Source: Verrucomicrobiaceae bacterium E54
Lineage (GTDB): Bacteria > Verrucomicrobiota > Verrucomicrobiia > Verrucomicrobiales > Akkermansiaceae
Direction: 5' to 3'
DNA: 64,000 nt
Assembly: GCA_022548915.1 (NCBI GenBank)
Contig: JAKZES010000004.1
Coordinates: 62,001 to 126,000 of the forward strand
Program-made: the position numbers and the translations under genes
The notes under the pieces: generated by a model
What the model was told of the DNA's origin: nothing
The model's database searches: none
The model's input: the letters and a program-made list of their open reading frames with translations, nothing else
Shown here: positions 32,692 through 41,549 of the stretch, one piece after another
Layout of the letters: each line of letters opens with the position of its first letter
How positions within the stretch are numbered: position 1 is the first letter of the stretch

Positions 32692-32907
32692 ATGAATGCC
32701 TTCATCGCCTGCACCACCTGTGCCCAGAACTTCGTCGACAGCAACGGTCCCAACGCGGCCGGGTGGTCGATCATGTTCCTGCTTGTGGTGATCCTCGGGA
32801 TGCTCGGCACGATCGGCTTCTTCATGGTGCGCATCGCCCGCCGTGAGCACGAGGCGCTGGATCCCGAGCTTCGGGATGACGGCCCCGAGCCCGTTTCCAC
32901 CCACTGA
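32692..32907 (+). CDS. Small single-helix membrane protein in the oxidase operon
   Basis: A 71-residue protein with a short N-terminus containing CTTC (residues 7-10), one strong membrane helix (about 25-47, GWSIMFLLVVILGMLGTIGFFMV) and a charged tail. No family is recognised. It starts 7 bases after the preceding small gene and ends 14 bases before subunit II, so it is surely co-transcribed. The two N-terminal cysteines could suggest copper delivery or a disulfide, but this is speculation. Confidence 0.65.
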   Translation: MNAFIACTTCAQNFVDSNGPNAAGWSIMFLLVVILGMLGTIGFFMVRIARREHEALDPELRDDGPEPVSTH

Positions 32908-32921
32908 TTGCCTTCCCATTC

Positions 32922-33713
32922 ATGACCTCCCTGAGTCCCTCGAAATTCCTCGGCATCCCCGAGTCGTTCTCCACGCATGGCGGACGCGTCGATCACATGA
33001 TGGACGTGGTCCACTGGCTGATGATCGCCTTGTTCATCGGCTGGACGCTGTTCCTCCTCTTCTGTCTGGTGCGTTTCCGCCAGGGCGCGAATCCCAAGGC
33101 CTCCTACCACGGCGTGCGCAACCACGTTTCGTCGCACCTCGAGATCGGCATCGTGATTCTCGAAGCGGTGCTTCTTCTCGGTTTCGCCTTCCCCTTGTGG
33201 AAGGAACGGACCGACACCTGGGAGGTGGTCCAGCAGCAGGACCCGGTGAGGGTGCGGGTGATCGGTTACCAGTATGGCTGGACCTATCACTACCCGGGTG
33301 AGGACGGGAAGTTCGGTCGCATCGACCACCGCCTCAAGACCTCGAACATGGACCCGGGTATCGACCTCGATGATCCGAATGCCCACGACGACTTCATTGC
33401 CTCGGTCCTGAAGCTGCCGGTCAACCGGCCCGCGATCCTCAACATCACCTCCAACGACGTCATTCACGGCTACGCCATCGTGCCGATGCGCATCCAGCAG
33501 GACGCGATTCCGGGCCGGGAGATCCCGATGTGGTTCACGCCGACCGAGGAAATGGAGACTTACGTCGTCTGCGCCCAGCTCTGTGGCGACGGTCACGCCC
33601 GGATGGCGGGGAACATGGAGGTCATCTCGGCCTCGGCCTTCAACGAGTGGGCCGGCCAGCAGTCGGCGGCTTCGCTCAAGGCCAACACGCCGGAGAAGGT
33701 CGCGCTTCGCTGA
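32922..33713 (+). CDS. coxB: Cytochrome c oxidase subunit II (CuA)
   Basis: A 263-residue subunit with two N-terminal membrane helices (about 30-52 and 73-92) and a periplasmic cupredoxin domain. The aromatic patch GYQYGWTYHYPG (115-126) mediates electron entry. CuA ligands are H182, C217, C221, H225 and M228. The usual Glu of CxExC is Gln219, which keeps the backbone-carbonyl ligand but may alter the Mg site. No cytochrome c is fused at the C-terminus. The gene is last in the oxidase cluster, whereas coxB is usually first. Confidence 0.95.
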   Translation: MTSLSPSKFLGIPESFSTHGGRVDHMMDVVHWLMIALFIGWTLFLLFCLVRFRQGANPKASYHGVRNHVSSHLEIGIVILEAVLLLGFAFPLWKERTDTWEVVQQQDPVRVRVIGYQYGWTYHYPGEDGKFGRIDHRLKTSNMDPGIDLDDPNAHDDFIASVLKLPVNRPAILNITSNDVIHGYAIVPMRIQQDAIPGREIPMWFTPTEEMETYVVCAQLCGDGHARMAGNMEVISASAFNEWAGQQSAASLKANTPEKVALR

Positions 33714-33791
33714 ATCCGCGGTTGGTTCGGCCCGTTCGCCTGGCTGGACCGTCGCGACGGCCGGGAGTTTCGCGAAAGTGGCCTCGGGAGA

Positions 33792-34832
33792 TCAGGGCTC
33801 CTGACCGACTCGCTGAATCATTTCCAGCGCTTCCGCGATGTGGCGGTTGACCTTGTGGTCGACGCTTTCGACCGCGGTGCGGATGGCGTTGCGGATCGCG
33901 AGGGCGGTGGAACCGCCGTGGGCGATGATGACCGTGCCGTTGACGCCGAGCAGCGGGCTTCCGCCGTAGGCCTCGGCGCTCATCTTTTCCTTCAGTTCGG
34001 CGAAGGCACCCCGGGCCAGCAGGGCGCCGAGCTTTCGGAGCGGTGAGGCGGTAAGGGAGGCCTTCAGGCTCTTGGAAAGGGTCTTGGCGGTGGCTTCGCA
34101 GCTCTTGAGGACCACGTTGCCGACGAAGCCGTCGCAGAGGCAGACATCGAGTTTGGTGTCGAAGAGGTGGTGCCCCTCGATGTTGCCGACGAACTCGAAG
34201 GGGGCCCGGCCGCTGGCCTCGAACTCCTTCAGCATCGCAAAGGTCTGCTTGGTGAAAGCCGTGCCCTTCTCGTCTTCCTCGCCGTTCGACATCAGTCCGA
34301 CACGGGGTTTGTCGACGCCGTAGACGCCGCTGGAGAAGGCCGCGCCCATGATCGCGTAGCCGAGGAGGTGGGAAGGCTTGGCCTCGGGGTTGGCCCCGGC
34401 ATCGAGCAGGTGGCAGGGGCCGAAGTCGTTCGGCAGACCGGTCGCGATGCCGGCCCTCTCGATTCCGGCGATCAACCGGAGCTTGAGCTGGGCGGCGGCC
34501 ACACAGGCGCCGGTGTTTCCAGCCGACACGAATGCCTGGGCGTCGCCGGCCTTGACCAGGTCCATGCCGACCGAGATCGACGACTGCTTCTTGCGCCGGA
34601 TCGTCTTGGCCCCGGGTTCGGACATCCCGACGACCTCGGGAGCATGAACCACTTCAACACGCTTGTCGGAGAGGTCGAGTCCGTGGTTGGGAGCTTCCCG
34701 CTCGATGACGTCCTTGTCGCCGACGAGGAACAGTCGTTCGAGGGTCGGGTATCGACCGAGGGCATCGGCACCACCGGCCAGATTGACCTCCGGGGCGCGA
34801 TCACCGCCCATCACATCGAGCACAACTCTCAT
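33792..34832 (-). CDS. plsX: Phosphate acyltransferase PlsX
   Basis: A 346-residue peripheral membrane enzyme making acyl-phosphate from acyl-ACP for phospholipid synthesis. The N-terminal signature MRVVLDVMGGDRAPE and the blocks SISVGMDLVKAGDAQAFVSAGNTGA, GLMSNGEEDEKG, FVGNIEGHHLF, DVCLCDGFVGNVVLKS and GGSPLLGVNGTVIIAHGGS are all present. It is the last gene of a yceD-rpmF-plsX set, a conserved bacterial arrangement. It converges with coxB, 78 bases apart. Confidence 0.96.
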   Translation of the reverse strand: MRVVLDVMGGDRAPEVNLAGGADALGRYPTLERLFLVGDKDVIEREAPNHGLDLSDKRVEVVHAPEVVGMSEPGAKTIRRKKQSSISVGMDLVKAGDAQAFVSAGNTGACVAAAQLKLRLIAGIERAGIATGLPNDFGPCHLLDAGANPEAKPSHLLGYAIMGAAFSSGVYGVDKPRVGLMSNGEEDEKGTAFTKQTFAMLKEFEASGRAPFEFVGNIEGHHLFDTKLDVCLCDGFVGNVVLKSCEATAKTLSKSLKASLTASPLRKLGALLARGAFAELKEKMSAEAYGGSPLLGVNGTVIIAHGGSTALAIRNAIRTAVESVDHKVNRHIAEALEMIQRVGQEP

Positions 34833-34913
34833 CGAATCTGGGGGTCCGGAAATAGAAAATCACCGCGCCGGGAATCCCCGGGGCGGCGATGGAAGGAGTC
34901 CGGCCCGGGGGGC

Positions 34914-35096
34914 TTAGAACGAATCGACCTCAAGCACCTTCCGGCCGCGGTAGTAGCCGCAGGACGGGCAGGCGATGTGGGACGGCACGCGGCTGTCGCA
35001 CTCGGGGCAGGTCTTGAAGATCGGCGCGCGCCAGCGGTTGGCGCCTCGGCGCATTTTCTGGCGGCTTTTGGACTGTCGACGCTTGGGTACGGCCAT
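34914..35096 (-). CDS. rpmF: 50S ribosomal protein L32
   Basis: A 60-residue ribosomal protein beginning MAVPKRRQSKSRQ, the L32 signature. A zinc-ribbon with two CXXC pairs (CPEC and CPSC) lies in the C-terminal half. The start at 35096 is chosen by this N-terminus; in-frame sequence extends further upstream but is not family-like. It sits between yceD and plsX on the same strand. Confidence 0.96.
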   Translation of the reverse strand: MAVPKRRQSKSRQKMRRGANRWRAPIFKTCPECDSRVPSHIACPSCGYYRGRKVLEVDSF

Positions 35097-35109
35097 GACA
35101 AAAAGTGAG

Positions 35110-35616
35110 TTAGTGGTCGGGATCGGTGTTCTTGAGGGCATCGAGGGCCGACCATCGGTCGTCTGTTGCCTCGCGGGGCGCGGTCTCTACCGCATCCACC
35201 CCCGGTTTGTCCACCGCCAAATATCGAGGATCGATCTCGCATTGCTGGGGTTCGTCCCCCTCGTCGCAGCGCGGATCGGAAGGAAAGTGGATCAGAACCT
35301 CCTCGCGGAGGGCGTCGGTGGCGTCGATGGGACCGCCATCCTCGATTTCCAGAGAAACGGCGGCCTGCTCGAGGGTGATGGTCTGCACGAAGGGATGGAG
35401 GGTCCGCACGCAGGTGAATTCGAAGGGTGCCGAGAGGAAACCGGTCAGCAGCAGTTCGGAGCCGAAACGCTGGGCCCTCAGCTCGTAGCGGAGCGGGCCG
35501 GTGGGCACGGCATCGCCCTTGGGAAGGTCGAAAATTTCCGCAGGCAGCTCTCCTTCGAGATCCTTGCCCTCCTCGGGCAGCATCTTGAGGTCGATCAGGA
35601 GGCGTTTGGCGCTCAT
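35110..35616 (-). CDS. yceD: YceD (DUF177) family protein
   Basis: A 168-residue acidic protein with the DUF177 pattern. It has an N-terminal strand region, the block FTCVRTLHPF near residue 70, then EEVLIHFPSDPRCDEGDE with a second Cys. The family is linked to 23S rRNA accumulation and lies immediately upstream of rpmF across bacteria, as here (13 bases apart). This is the first gene of the reverse-strand rpmF-plsX operon. Confidence 0.9.
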   Translation of the reverse strand: MSAKRLLIDLKMLPEEGKDLEGELPAEIFDLPKGDAVPTGPLRYELRAQRFGSELLLTGFLSAPFEFTCVRTLHPFVQTITLEQAAVSLEIEDGGPIDATDALREEVLIHFPSDPRCDEGDEPQQCEIDPRYLAVDKPGVDAVETAPREATDDRWSALDALKNTDPDH

Positions 35617-35680
35617 GGGAGCATCATCGGTGATGGGCGGCGATTGTCCAATCCGGAGAAGGCCGGGACGTCCGCGGGAT

Positions 35681-36511
35681 TCAGTCCGGCGGCAGCATCG
35701 TCAGGACCTCGTCCGGCCGCAGCCCCTGGTCCCGGTAGTGCCGGATCGAACGGGCGTCGTCGCGCTTTGCCAGACGGCGTCCGGTTTCGTCGGTGATCAG
35801 CGGATGATGAAAATATTCCGGCTCGGGCAGTCCGAGCAGTTTCTGGAGCATCCGGTGAACATGCGTGGCCGGCAGAAGATCCTCGCCGCGGGTGACCAAC
35901 GTGATGCCGTCGTCCGCATCGTCGACCACGACGGCCAGATGGTAGGAGGTGCCGATGTCCTTCCGGGCCAGCACCAGATCGCCGAGCAGGCCCGGATCCA
36001 CCTCGACCTCGCCGTGGCGGCGGTCGTGAATGGTCAACGGCCCGGTGAGCCGGGCGACCCTTTCCGCATCGAGTCGCCAGGCTGGTTGCCGTCCCATTTC
36101 CTCGAACTCGGTAAGCTGACCGGGGTCGAGGCGGCGACAGGTTCCCGGGTACAGCGGCCCCTCGGGCCCGTGCGGTGCTGCCGTCATCGAGGCGATCTCG
36201 GCCTCAACCTCCTTCCGCGTGCAGTAGCAGGGGTAAACGGCTTCCAGCGCTCGCAACTGCTCGAGGACGGCTCCATGGCGGTCGCTTCGCCCGAGCTGGG
36301 CGTCGGTTTCGCGGTCCGGTTGCAGGCCGAGCCATTCAAGGTCCCGCCTCGCGGCGTCGTAGTATTCGGAGCGGACCCGCGTGTGGTCGATGTCCTCGAA
36401 GCGGAGCAGGTAGCCCCCGTCTGATGCCATATCCCGGGCCACTCGGGCGGCGTAGGCATGGCCCAGGTGCAGAAAACCGGTGGGACTGGGGGCGAAACGG
36501 GTGACGCTCAC
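35681..36511 (-). CDS. gluQ: Glutamyl-Q tRNA(Asp) synthetase
   Basis: A 276-residue truncated class I glutamyl-tRNA synthetase paralogue. It has the N-terminal TRFAPSPTGFLHLGHAYAA with the HIGH-like HLGH, a zinc-binding set in YPCYCTRKE and YPGTCR, the SYHLAVVVDDADDGITLVTRGEDLLPATHVHRMLQ block, and a KMSKS-like GRRLAKRD. It lacks the anticodon-binding domain of GltX, as expected for GluQ, which glutamylates queuosine in tRNA(Asp). The GTG at 36511 begins the family N-terminus; the long in-frame extension upstream overlaps the divergent gene and is discarded. Confidence 0.9.
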   Translation of the reverse strand: MSVTRFAPSPTGFLHLGHAYAARVARDMASDGGYLLRFEDIDHTRVRSEYYDAARRDLEWLGLQPDRETDAQLGRSDRHGAVLEQLRALEAVYPCYCTRKEVEAEIASMTAAPHGPEGPLYPGTCRRLDPGQLTEFEEMGRQPAWRLDAERVARLTGPLTIHDRRHGEVEVDPGLLGDLVLARKDIGTSYHLAVVVDDADDGITLVTRGEDLLPATHVHRMLQKLLGLPEPEYFHHPLITDETGRRLAKRDDARSIRHYRDQGLRPDEVLTMLPPD

Positions 36512-36584
36512 GATCTGGCAAAGGGTGGGAAATTTTGTTAGCGCGACAAGCAAGGAGCGCCTAAGAATGTGCCGTTCAAGGCAA

Positions 36585-38099
36585 ATGAGTGCGAAAAAAG
36601 TGGTGATCGTCGGGGCCGGCCCCGGAGGACTGACAGCGGGGATGATCCTCGCCAGTCGAGGCTTCGACGTGACGATCGTCGAGAAAAAGGACCGTGTCGG
36701 CGGGCGCAATGCGGAACTCAAGGTCGGCGACTTTTCCTTCGATACCGGCCCGACCTTCCTGCACCAGAAGTTCACCCTGGACGAGGTCTTTCGCGAAGCC
36801 GGGCGCAGTCCGGAGGACTACATGGACCTGGTCCTGCTCGATCCGATGACGCGCCTTTCGTGGGGCGACCTGTCGATGGAGACGACCTCGGACGAAAGCC
36901 GGATGGCGGAGAATGTCGCCGCCGCCTTTCCGGGCAATGAGGTCGGCTACGGACGCTTCATGGAAGACCATGCCGGCAAGCTCAAGGCGATCTTTCCCTG
37001 CCTCCAGCGACCCTACCATCAGCTCCGGTCCTTCTTCAGCACCAAGCTCGTGCCCGCGCTGCCCTACGTCGCCACAGCGAGGTCGGTGGTCGACGTCCTC
37101 GACCACTACTTCACCGACGACCGGCTCAAGCTCGCCTTCACCTTCCAGGCGAAATACCTCGGGATGTCCCCGTGGAAGTGTCCGGCGCTCTTCAGCATCC
37201 TTTCCTACATCGAGTACAAGTACGGGATCTACCATGTTCAAGGCGGGCTGTGCCGCATCTCCGAGGGGATGGCAAAGGTCGTGCGCGAACACGGCGGAAC
37301 CATCCGGCTTGGAACCGGGGTCAAGGAACTCAAGTTTTCGGGAAGCCGGGTGACGGGCGTCGAGCTTGAGGACGGCGAACTGCTCGAGTGTGACGATGCG
37401 ATCGTGAATGCCGACTACGCTCACGCCATGACTTCGCTGATGAACGGTCGGGCGGTGGCACCGGAGCGGCTCGGGAAGAAGAAGTATTCCTGCTCGACCT
37501 TCATGCTCTACCTCGGGCTCGACAAGATCTACCGCGACGAACCGCATCACCACATTCTCTTCGCCGACGACTACGAGAAGAACGTCCGTGAGATCCAGGG
37601 CGAACGGGATGTGTCGGAGGACATGTCCATCTACGTGCGGAATTCCTGCGTGACCGACCCGCTGGTCGCGCCGGAGGGGCAGTCCGGCCTCTACATTCTC
37701 GTGCCCACGATCAACGCCCGGTATCGCGACGACTGGGAAAACCTCCAGGGCGAGTATCGCGACAAGATCCTGCAGCGCATCGAGGAGCGGACCGGAATGA
37801 AGGATCTGCGCGAGCACATCGTCGAGGAGCGGATCATCGATCCGGCCGGTTGGCGCGACGGGCTCGATGTCTTCATGGGCGCGACCTTCAATCTCGCCCA
37901 CACCCTCGACCAGATGCTCTACCTGCGCCCGCACAACCGCATGCAGGGATACGAGAACCTGTTCCTCGTCGGTGGCGGAACCCATCCCGGCAGCGGCCTG
38001 CCGACGATTTACGAAAGCGGGCGCATCTCCTCGAACCTGCTCTGCGACCGCCACGGCGTGGGATACGACCGGGTGGATCTGGCACCGTCGTTTCTCTGA
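36585..38099 (+). CDS. Phytoene desaturase-like FAD-dependent oxidoreductase
   Basis: A 504-residue protein of the CrtI/CrtN family. The N-terminal dinucleotide fold is VVIVGAGPGGLTAGMILASRGFDVTIVEKKDRVGGRN, followed by FDTGPTFLHQKFTLDEVF. The C-terminal FAD block is NLFLVGGGTHPGSGLPTIYESGRISS. Members desaturate or oxidise carotenoid precursors; the exact substrate is unclear and no other carotenoid genes are nearby. ATG 36585 matches the family start. An alternative ATG at 36567 has a better AAGGAG ribosome site 10 bases upstream, so the protein may be 6 residues longer. It is divergent from gluQ. Confidence 0.88.
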   Translation: MSAKKVVIVGAGPGGLTAGMILASRGFDVTIVEKKDRVGGRNAELKVGDFSFDTGPTFLHQKFTLDEVFREAGRSPEDYMDLVLLDPMTRLSWGDLSMETTSDESRMAENVAAAFPGNEVGYGRFMEDHAGKLKAIFPCLQRPYHQLRSFFSTKLVPALPYVATARSVVDVLDHYFTDDRLKLAFTFQAKYLGMSPWKCPALFSILSYIEYKYGIYHVQGGLCRISEGMAKVVREHGGTIRLGTGVKELKFSGSRVTGVELEDGELLECDDAIVNADYAHAMTSLMNGRAVAPERLGKKKYSCSTFMLYLGLDKIYRDEPHHHILFADDYEKNVREIQGERDVSEDMSIYVRNSCVTDPLVAPEGQSGLYILVPTINARYRDDWENLQGEYRDKILQRIEERTGMKDLREHIVEERIIDPAGWRDGLDVFMGATFNLAHTLDQMLYLRPHNRMQGYENLFLVGGGTHPGSGLPTIYESGRISSNLLCDRHGVGYDRVDLAPSFL

Positions 38100-38195
38100 G
38101 CCGCCCGATTGCCCGAGGGGTTGTCCGGCTTTGTCCTTGCCCCTGCGGAGCGGATCGGGAGAATCCGCGCCCCCGGTTTCCGGAGGAACGGATTG

Positions 38196-39179
38196 ATGAA
38201 CGCGACTTTTCAAGAAATCGGTGGCTGGCTCGAAGAGGGCGAGAGCTTCGCCCTGCTGAGCCACGTGCGACCGGATGGCGACGCGATCGGCTCCCAGATC
38301 GCCCTCGGGTTCGCGCTCGAAGCCATGGGCAAGACCGTCCACCTGATCAACGAGGACGGGCTGCCCGACAACCTCGCCTTCATGGCCGGCGCCGAAAGGA
38401 TCGAAACGCCGTCGGCCGGGCCGATCGAGGTCGATGTGGTGATCGCCCTGGACACCGCCACCAAGCCCCGGCTGGGCGACAAGGCCCTGGCGGCGGTGGG
38501 CCATGTCGAGCGCTGGATCAACATCGACCACCACAAGTCGAATCCCGGCTACGGCGATCTGAACCACATCGACGACGGCAGCCCGGCCACCGGGCAGATC
38601 CTCTACAATCTCATCACCGATCTCGGCCTGCCGATGCCACCGGAAACCCGAGATGCGATCTACGTTGCCGTTTCCACCGATACCGGATCGTTCCAGTACG
38701 CGGGCACGACGAGCGCCACCTATGAAATGGCCGCCGACCTGGTGCGCCGTGGCCTCGAGGTCGGGAAGATCAACGCGCTCATCTACGACAACCATCCGAT
38801 GCGCCGGGTGGAGCTGATGCGCTCGCTGCTCAACACGCTGGAAGTCGGGTCCGGGGGACGCGTGGCCCACTGGCAGCTGACGATGGACACCGTCCGCTCG
38901 CTCGGACTCAAGCCCGAGGACAGCGAAGGCCTGATCGACATCATCCGTGCGATCCAGGGAGTGACCGTCGCCCTGTTCTTCGAGGAACTCGACGGAGGCA
39001 AGATCCGGGTCTCGATGCGCTCGAAGGACCGCCGGATCGATGCCTGCGAAGTGTGCCAGCAGTTCGGCGGTGGCGGCCATGCGTTGGCGGCCGGGATCCG
39101 GATGCCGGGCCCGATCGAGGAAGCCCGGAAAAAGGTGCTTGAGGTGGTGGATGCCAAACTTTCCCAGATTGAATCATGA
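38196..39179 (+). CDS. nrnA: DHH-family oligoribonuclease / pAp phosphatase (NrnA)
   Basis: A 327-residue phosphoesterase. The N-terminal DHH domain has SHVRPDGDAIGSQIAL, ALDTATKPRLGD, the DHH motif in NIDHHKSN and STDTGSFQYAGTT. The C-terminal DHHA1 domain ends with the glycine-rich FGGGGHALAAGIR. NrnA degrades nano-RNAs and hydrolyses 3'-phosphoadenosine 5'-phosphate. ATG 38196 has GGAGGA about 9 bases upstream. It overlaps truB by 4 bases (ATGA), as in many bacteria where nrnA neighbours rbfA-truB-ribF. Confidence 0.93.
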   Translation: MNATFQEIGGWLEEGESFALLSHVRPDGDAIGSQIALGFALEAMGKTVHLINEDGLPDNLAFMAGAERIETPSAGPIEVDVVIALDTATKPRLGDKALAAVGHVERWINIDHHKSNPGYGDLNHIDDGSPATGQILYNLITDLGLPMPPETRDAIYVAVSTDTGSFQYAGTTSATYEMAADLVRRGLEVGKINALIYDNHPMRRVELMRSLLNTLEVGSGGRVAHWQLTMDTVRSLGLKPEDSEGLIDIIRAIQGVTVALFFEELDGGKIRVSMRSKDRRIDACEVCQQFGGGGHALAAGIRMPGPIEEARKKVLEVVDAKLSQIES

Positions 39180-39910
39180 GCCGACCAAATCCTGTTTCCG
39201 ATGTTCCAAGTGGAGTTCTGGTGGTCGACAAGGCCCCGGACATGACCTCCCACGATGTCGTGGCGATCGCCCGCCGTTCGCTCGGCACGAAAAAGATCGG
39301 CCACTGCGGCACCCTCGACCCGATGGCCACCGGCTTGCTGATGCTCGTGGTCCAGCGCGCGACGAAGATCCAGGACCTCCTGATGAGCGAGGACAAGGAA
39401 TACGTCGGCACGCTCACGCTCGGCACCACCACCACCACGCAGGATCGGCAGGGCGAGCCGATCGAGGAAAAGGAGGTGCCCGGTTTTTCCGCCGCGGACA
39501 TCGATGCGGCATTCGGGAAGTTCACCGGCGAGTTCGAGCAGATTCCGCCGATGGTCTCGGCGATCAAGAAGGACGGCGTGCCGCTCTACAAGCTCGCACG
39601 CAAGGGGCAGGAGGTGAAGCGCGACCCGCGGCCCGTGCGCGTCGACCGCTACCAGATCGATCGTGTCGAGCTGCCGGAGGTCGGCTTCACCGTCGAATGC
39701 TCGAAGGGCTTCTACGTCCGGACCTACGCCCATGACATCGGCCAGGAACTCGGGTGCGGTGCCCACCTCAGTGCGTTGCGGCGGGTGCGCTCGGGTCGTT
39801 TCACGCTGGACCGCGCGATCACCGTCGACACCCTGAAGACCGCGCCGCGCGATGAGCTTTTCAAGCAGATCATCAGTCTTGCGGAAATCTCGCTGATGCG
39901 GGGCGCGTAG
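39176..39910 (+). CDS. truB: tRNA pseudouridine(55) synthase
   Basis: A 244-residue enzyme that forms pseudouridine 55 in the T-loop of tRNAs. The catalytic Asp is in HCGTLDPMATGLL. Other blocks are DKEYVGTLTLGTTTTTQDRQG, FEQIPPMVSAIKKDGVPLYKLARKG and CSKGFYVRTYAHDIGQELGCGAHLSALRRVRSG. The protein ends after the catalytic domain, with no PUA domain, so it is the short form. It overlaps nrnA and is followed by a small membrane gene, then ribF. Confidence 0.95.
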   Translation: MSRPNPVSDVPSGVLVVDKAPDMTSHDVVAIARRSLGTKKIGHCGTLDPMATGLLMLVVQRATKIQDLLMSEDKEYVGTLTLGTTTTTQDRQGEPIEEKEVPGFSAADIDAAFGKFTGEFEQIPPMVSAIKKDGVPLYKLARKGQEVKRDPRPVRVDRYQIDRVELPEVGFTVECSKGFYVRTYAHDIGQELGCGAHLSALRRVRSGRFTLDRAITVDTLKTAPRDELFKQIISLAEISLMRGA

Positions 39911-39918
39911 TCCGGCAC

Positions 39919-40476
39919 ATGGAGGAGAATCCCTACAAGGCTCCGGAAGTCGGGGAGGTCCAGGCGGAGGCGGTGATCGCCGACCCGGAGCGGATCCGCC
40001 AGGTGCACCTGAAGCATGAGGCGTCCCTGAAGGGGATGGGCACCCTTCTGATTCTGGGTGCGGTGCTGGTGGCGATCTCCTTCGTGGGCCTGTTTGCGGT
40101 GCCCATGTCCAGCGGGGGTGGCATCTCGCTGCCCCAGGGTCCGGAACTGGTGATCATCGGGGTTCTCCTCGTGGTGTTTGTCCTGCAGGCCGTGGTCGGC
40201 GTGGGTTTGCGGCGTCTGGCACCGTGGTCGTGGATTCCCGGGATCATTGTTGCCGGTCTTTCCATCCTCAATTTTCCGATCGGCAGCTTGATCGGTGGCT
40301 ACTTCCTTTACCTGCTGCTGGCGCCGAAGGGCCGGCGCATCCTCGCCCCGGACTACCGCGAGATCATGCGCCAGACACCCCACATCAAGTACCGCACGCC
40401 GGTCTGGTTGTGGGTGCTGCTGCTGGTCATCGTCCTCGGCGTGGTGGGTTCGCTGGTTTGGCTGGGTTTCGACTGA
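39919..40476 (+). CDS. Four-helix membrane protein of unknown function
   Basis: A 185-residue protein starting MEENPYKAPEVGE; a short NPYxAP-type N-terminus is common in small planctomycete/verrucomicrobial membrane proteins. Hydrophobic segments lie near 40-62, 76-97, 101-130 and 158-181, with a cytosolic loop PKGRRILAPDYREIMRQTPHIKYRTP. No family function is recognised. It lies 8 bases after truB and 57 bases before ribF, so it is likely in the same transcript. Confidence 0.75.
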   Translation: MEENPYKAPEVGEVQAEAVIADPERIRQVHLKHEASLKGMGTLLILGAVLVAISFVGLFAVPMSSGGGISLPQGPELVIIGVLLVVFVLQAVVGVGLRRLAPWSWIPGIIVAGLSILNFPIGSLIGGYFLYLLLAPKGRRILAPDYREIMRQTPHIKYRTPVWLWVLLLVIVLGVVGSLVWLGFD

Positions 40477-40533
40477 GCGGCGCCGGACCGCTTTGCGGTG
40501 GCCAGCGGGCGTCACCCCGGTAAGGATTGCTTC

Positions 40534-41490
40534 GTGAAGCGACTGACTTCCATCGCTGAACTTCCTTCGCTGGATGCCCCGGTGCATCTCGCGCTCGGGG
40601 TCTTCGACGGGGTGCATCTGGGGCACCAGGCGGTGATCGCCCGGGCGGTGAACGCGGCGCGCCGGGATGGCGGCTCCGCCGGCGTGTTGACCTTCGACCC
40701 GTATCCGATGTGGGTGCTGGCACCGGAGAAGGCTCCGCGCCGCTTGCTGGCCTCGCTTGATCACAAGGCGGACATCCTCGCCGATTTCGGGGTCGATTTC
40801 CTGCTGGCGCTGCCCTTCAACCAGGAGCAGGCCAAGGTGAGGGGGGAGCACTTTGTCCAGGCGCTGGTGGACGCCGGCACCCGGACCATCTGCGCCGGCG
40901 AGGACTGGCGCTTCGGTCATCGACGGGAAGGGGACCGGCAACTGCTCGGTTCGCTGGCCGCGACGATGAACTTCCGTTTCGAGGCGGTGGCGCCGGTGAT
41001 GATGGGCGGTGACCGGATCAGCAGCACCCGCATCCGCCAGGCCATCCGCGACGGCAATCTCGACGACGCCTCGCGCATGCTCGGTCGTCGCTACACGGTG
41101 GCCGGCACCGTCGTCGAGGGCCAGAAACTCGGCCGCACGATCGGCTTTCCCACCGCAAATCTCGAGCGTGGGGACGAGCAGTATCCACCGGACGGGGTCT
41201 GGGCGGTGAGGGCGAGTATCGACGGGGTGACCTCGGACGGGGTCGCGAACCTGGGCATCCGGCCGACGGTCGATGCGCAAAGCCGGTTGCTCGAGGTTCA
41301 CTTGTTCGACGAGCAGGAGGATCTCTACGGGCGCAAGATGGAGGTGGAATTCGTCCGCCGCATCCGGGACCAGCAGCGCTTCGATTCGCTGGATGCTCTC
41401 AAGCGGCAGATTGCCAGGGATTGCCAGGCGGCCCGGGCGGTCCTGGATGAGCATCGGGAATCCCCGGGCGGTCCATCCGAGGGGACATAA
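40534..41490 (+). CDS. ribF: Bifunctional riboflavin kinase / FAD synthetase
   Basis: A 318-residue enzyme that phosphorylates riboflavin to FMN and adenylates it to FAD. The N-terminal nucleotidyltransferase domain has LGVFDGVHLGHQAVI, CAGEDWRFGHRREGD and ISSTRIRQAI. The C-terminal flavokinase domain begins GRRYTVAGTVVEGQKLGRTIGFPTANL and includes GVANLGIRPTV and EVHLFDEQEDLYG. GTG 40534 is preferred because AAGGA sits 7 bases upstream and the family N-terminus starts there. No FMN riboswitch is visible before it. Confidence 0.95.
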   Translation: MKRLTSIAELPSLDAPVHLALGVFDGVHLGHQAVIARAVNAARRDGGSAGVLTFDPYPMWVLAPEKAPRRLLASLDHKADILADFGVDFLLALPFNQEQAKVRGEHFVQALVDAGTRTICAGEDWRFGHRREGDRQLLGSLAATMNFRFEAVAPVMMGGDRISSTRIRQAIRDGNLDDASRMLGRRYTVAGTVVEGQKLGRTIGFPTANLERGDEQYPPDGVWAVRASIDGVTSDGVANLGIRPTVDAQSRLLEVHLFDEQEDLYGRKMEVEFVRRIRDQQRFDSLDALKRQIARDCQAARAVLDEHRESPGGPSEGT

Positions 41491-41549
41491 TTTCCCGATT
41501 TTCGACTTACGCTGGCGGGTTCGGGTCCCTATAACCCCCCGGAAACCCG

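Noticed and set aside
40477-40533. An FMN riboswitch upstream of ribF
   Set aside because: The gap is only 57 bases and shows none of the conserved RFN-element segments.
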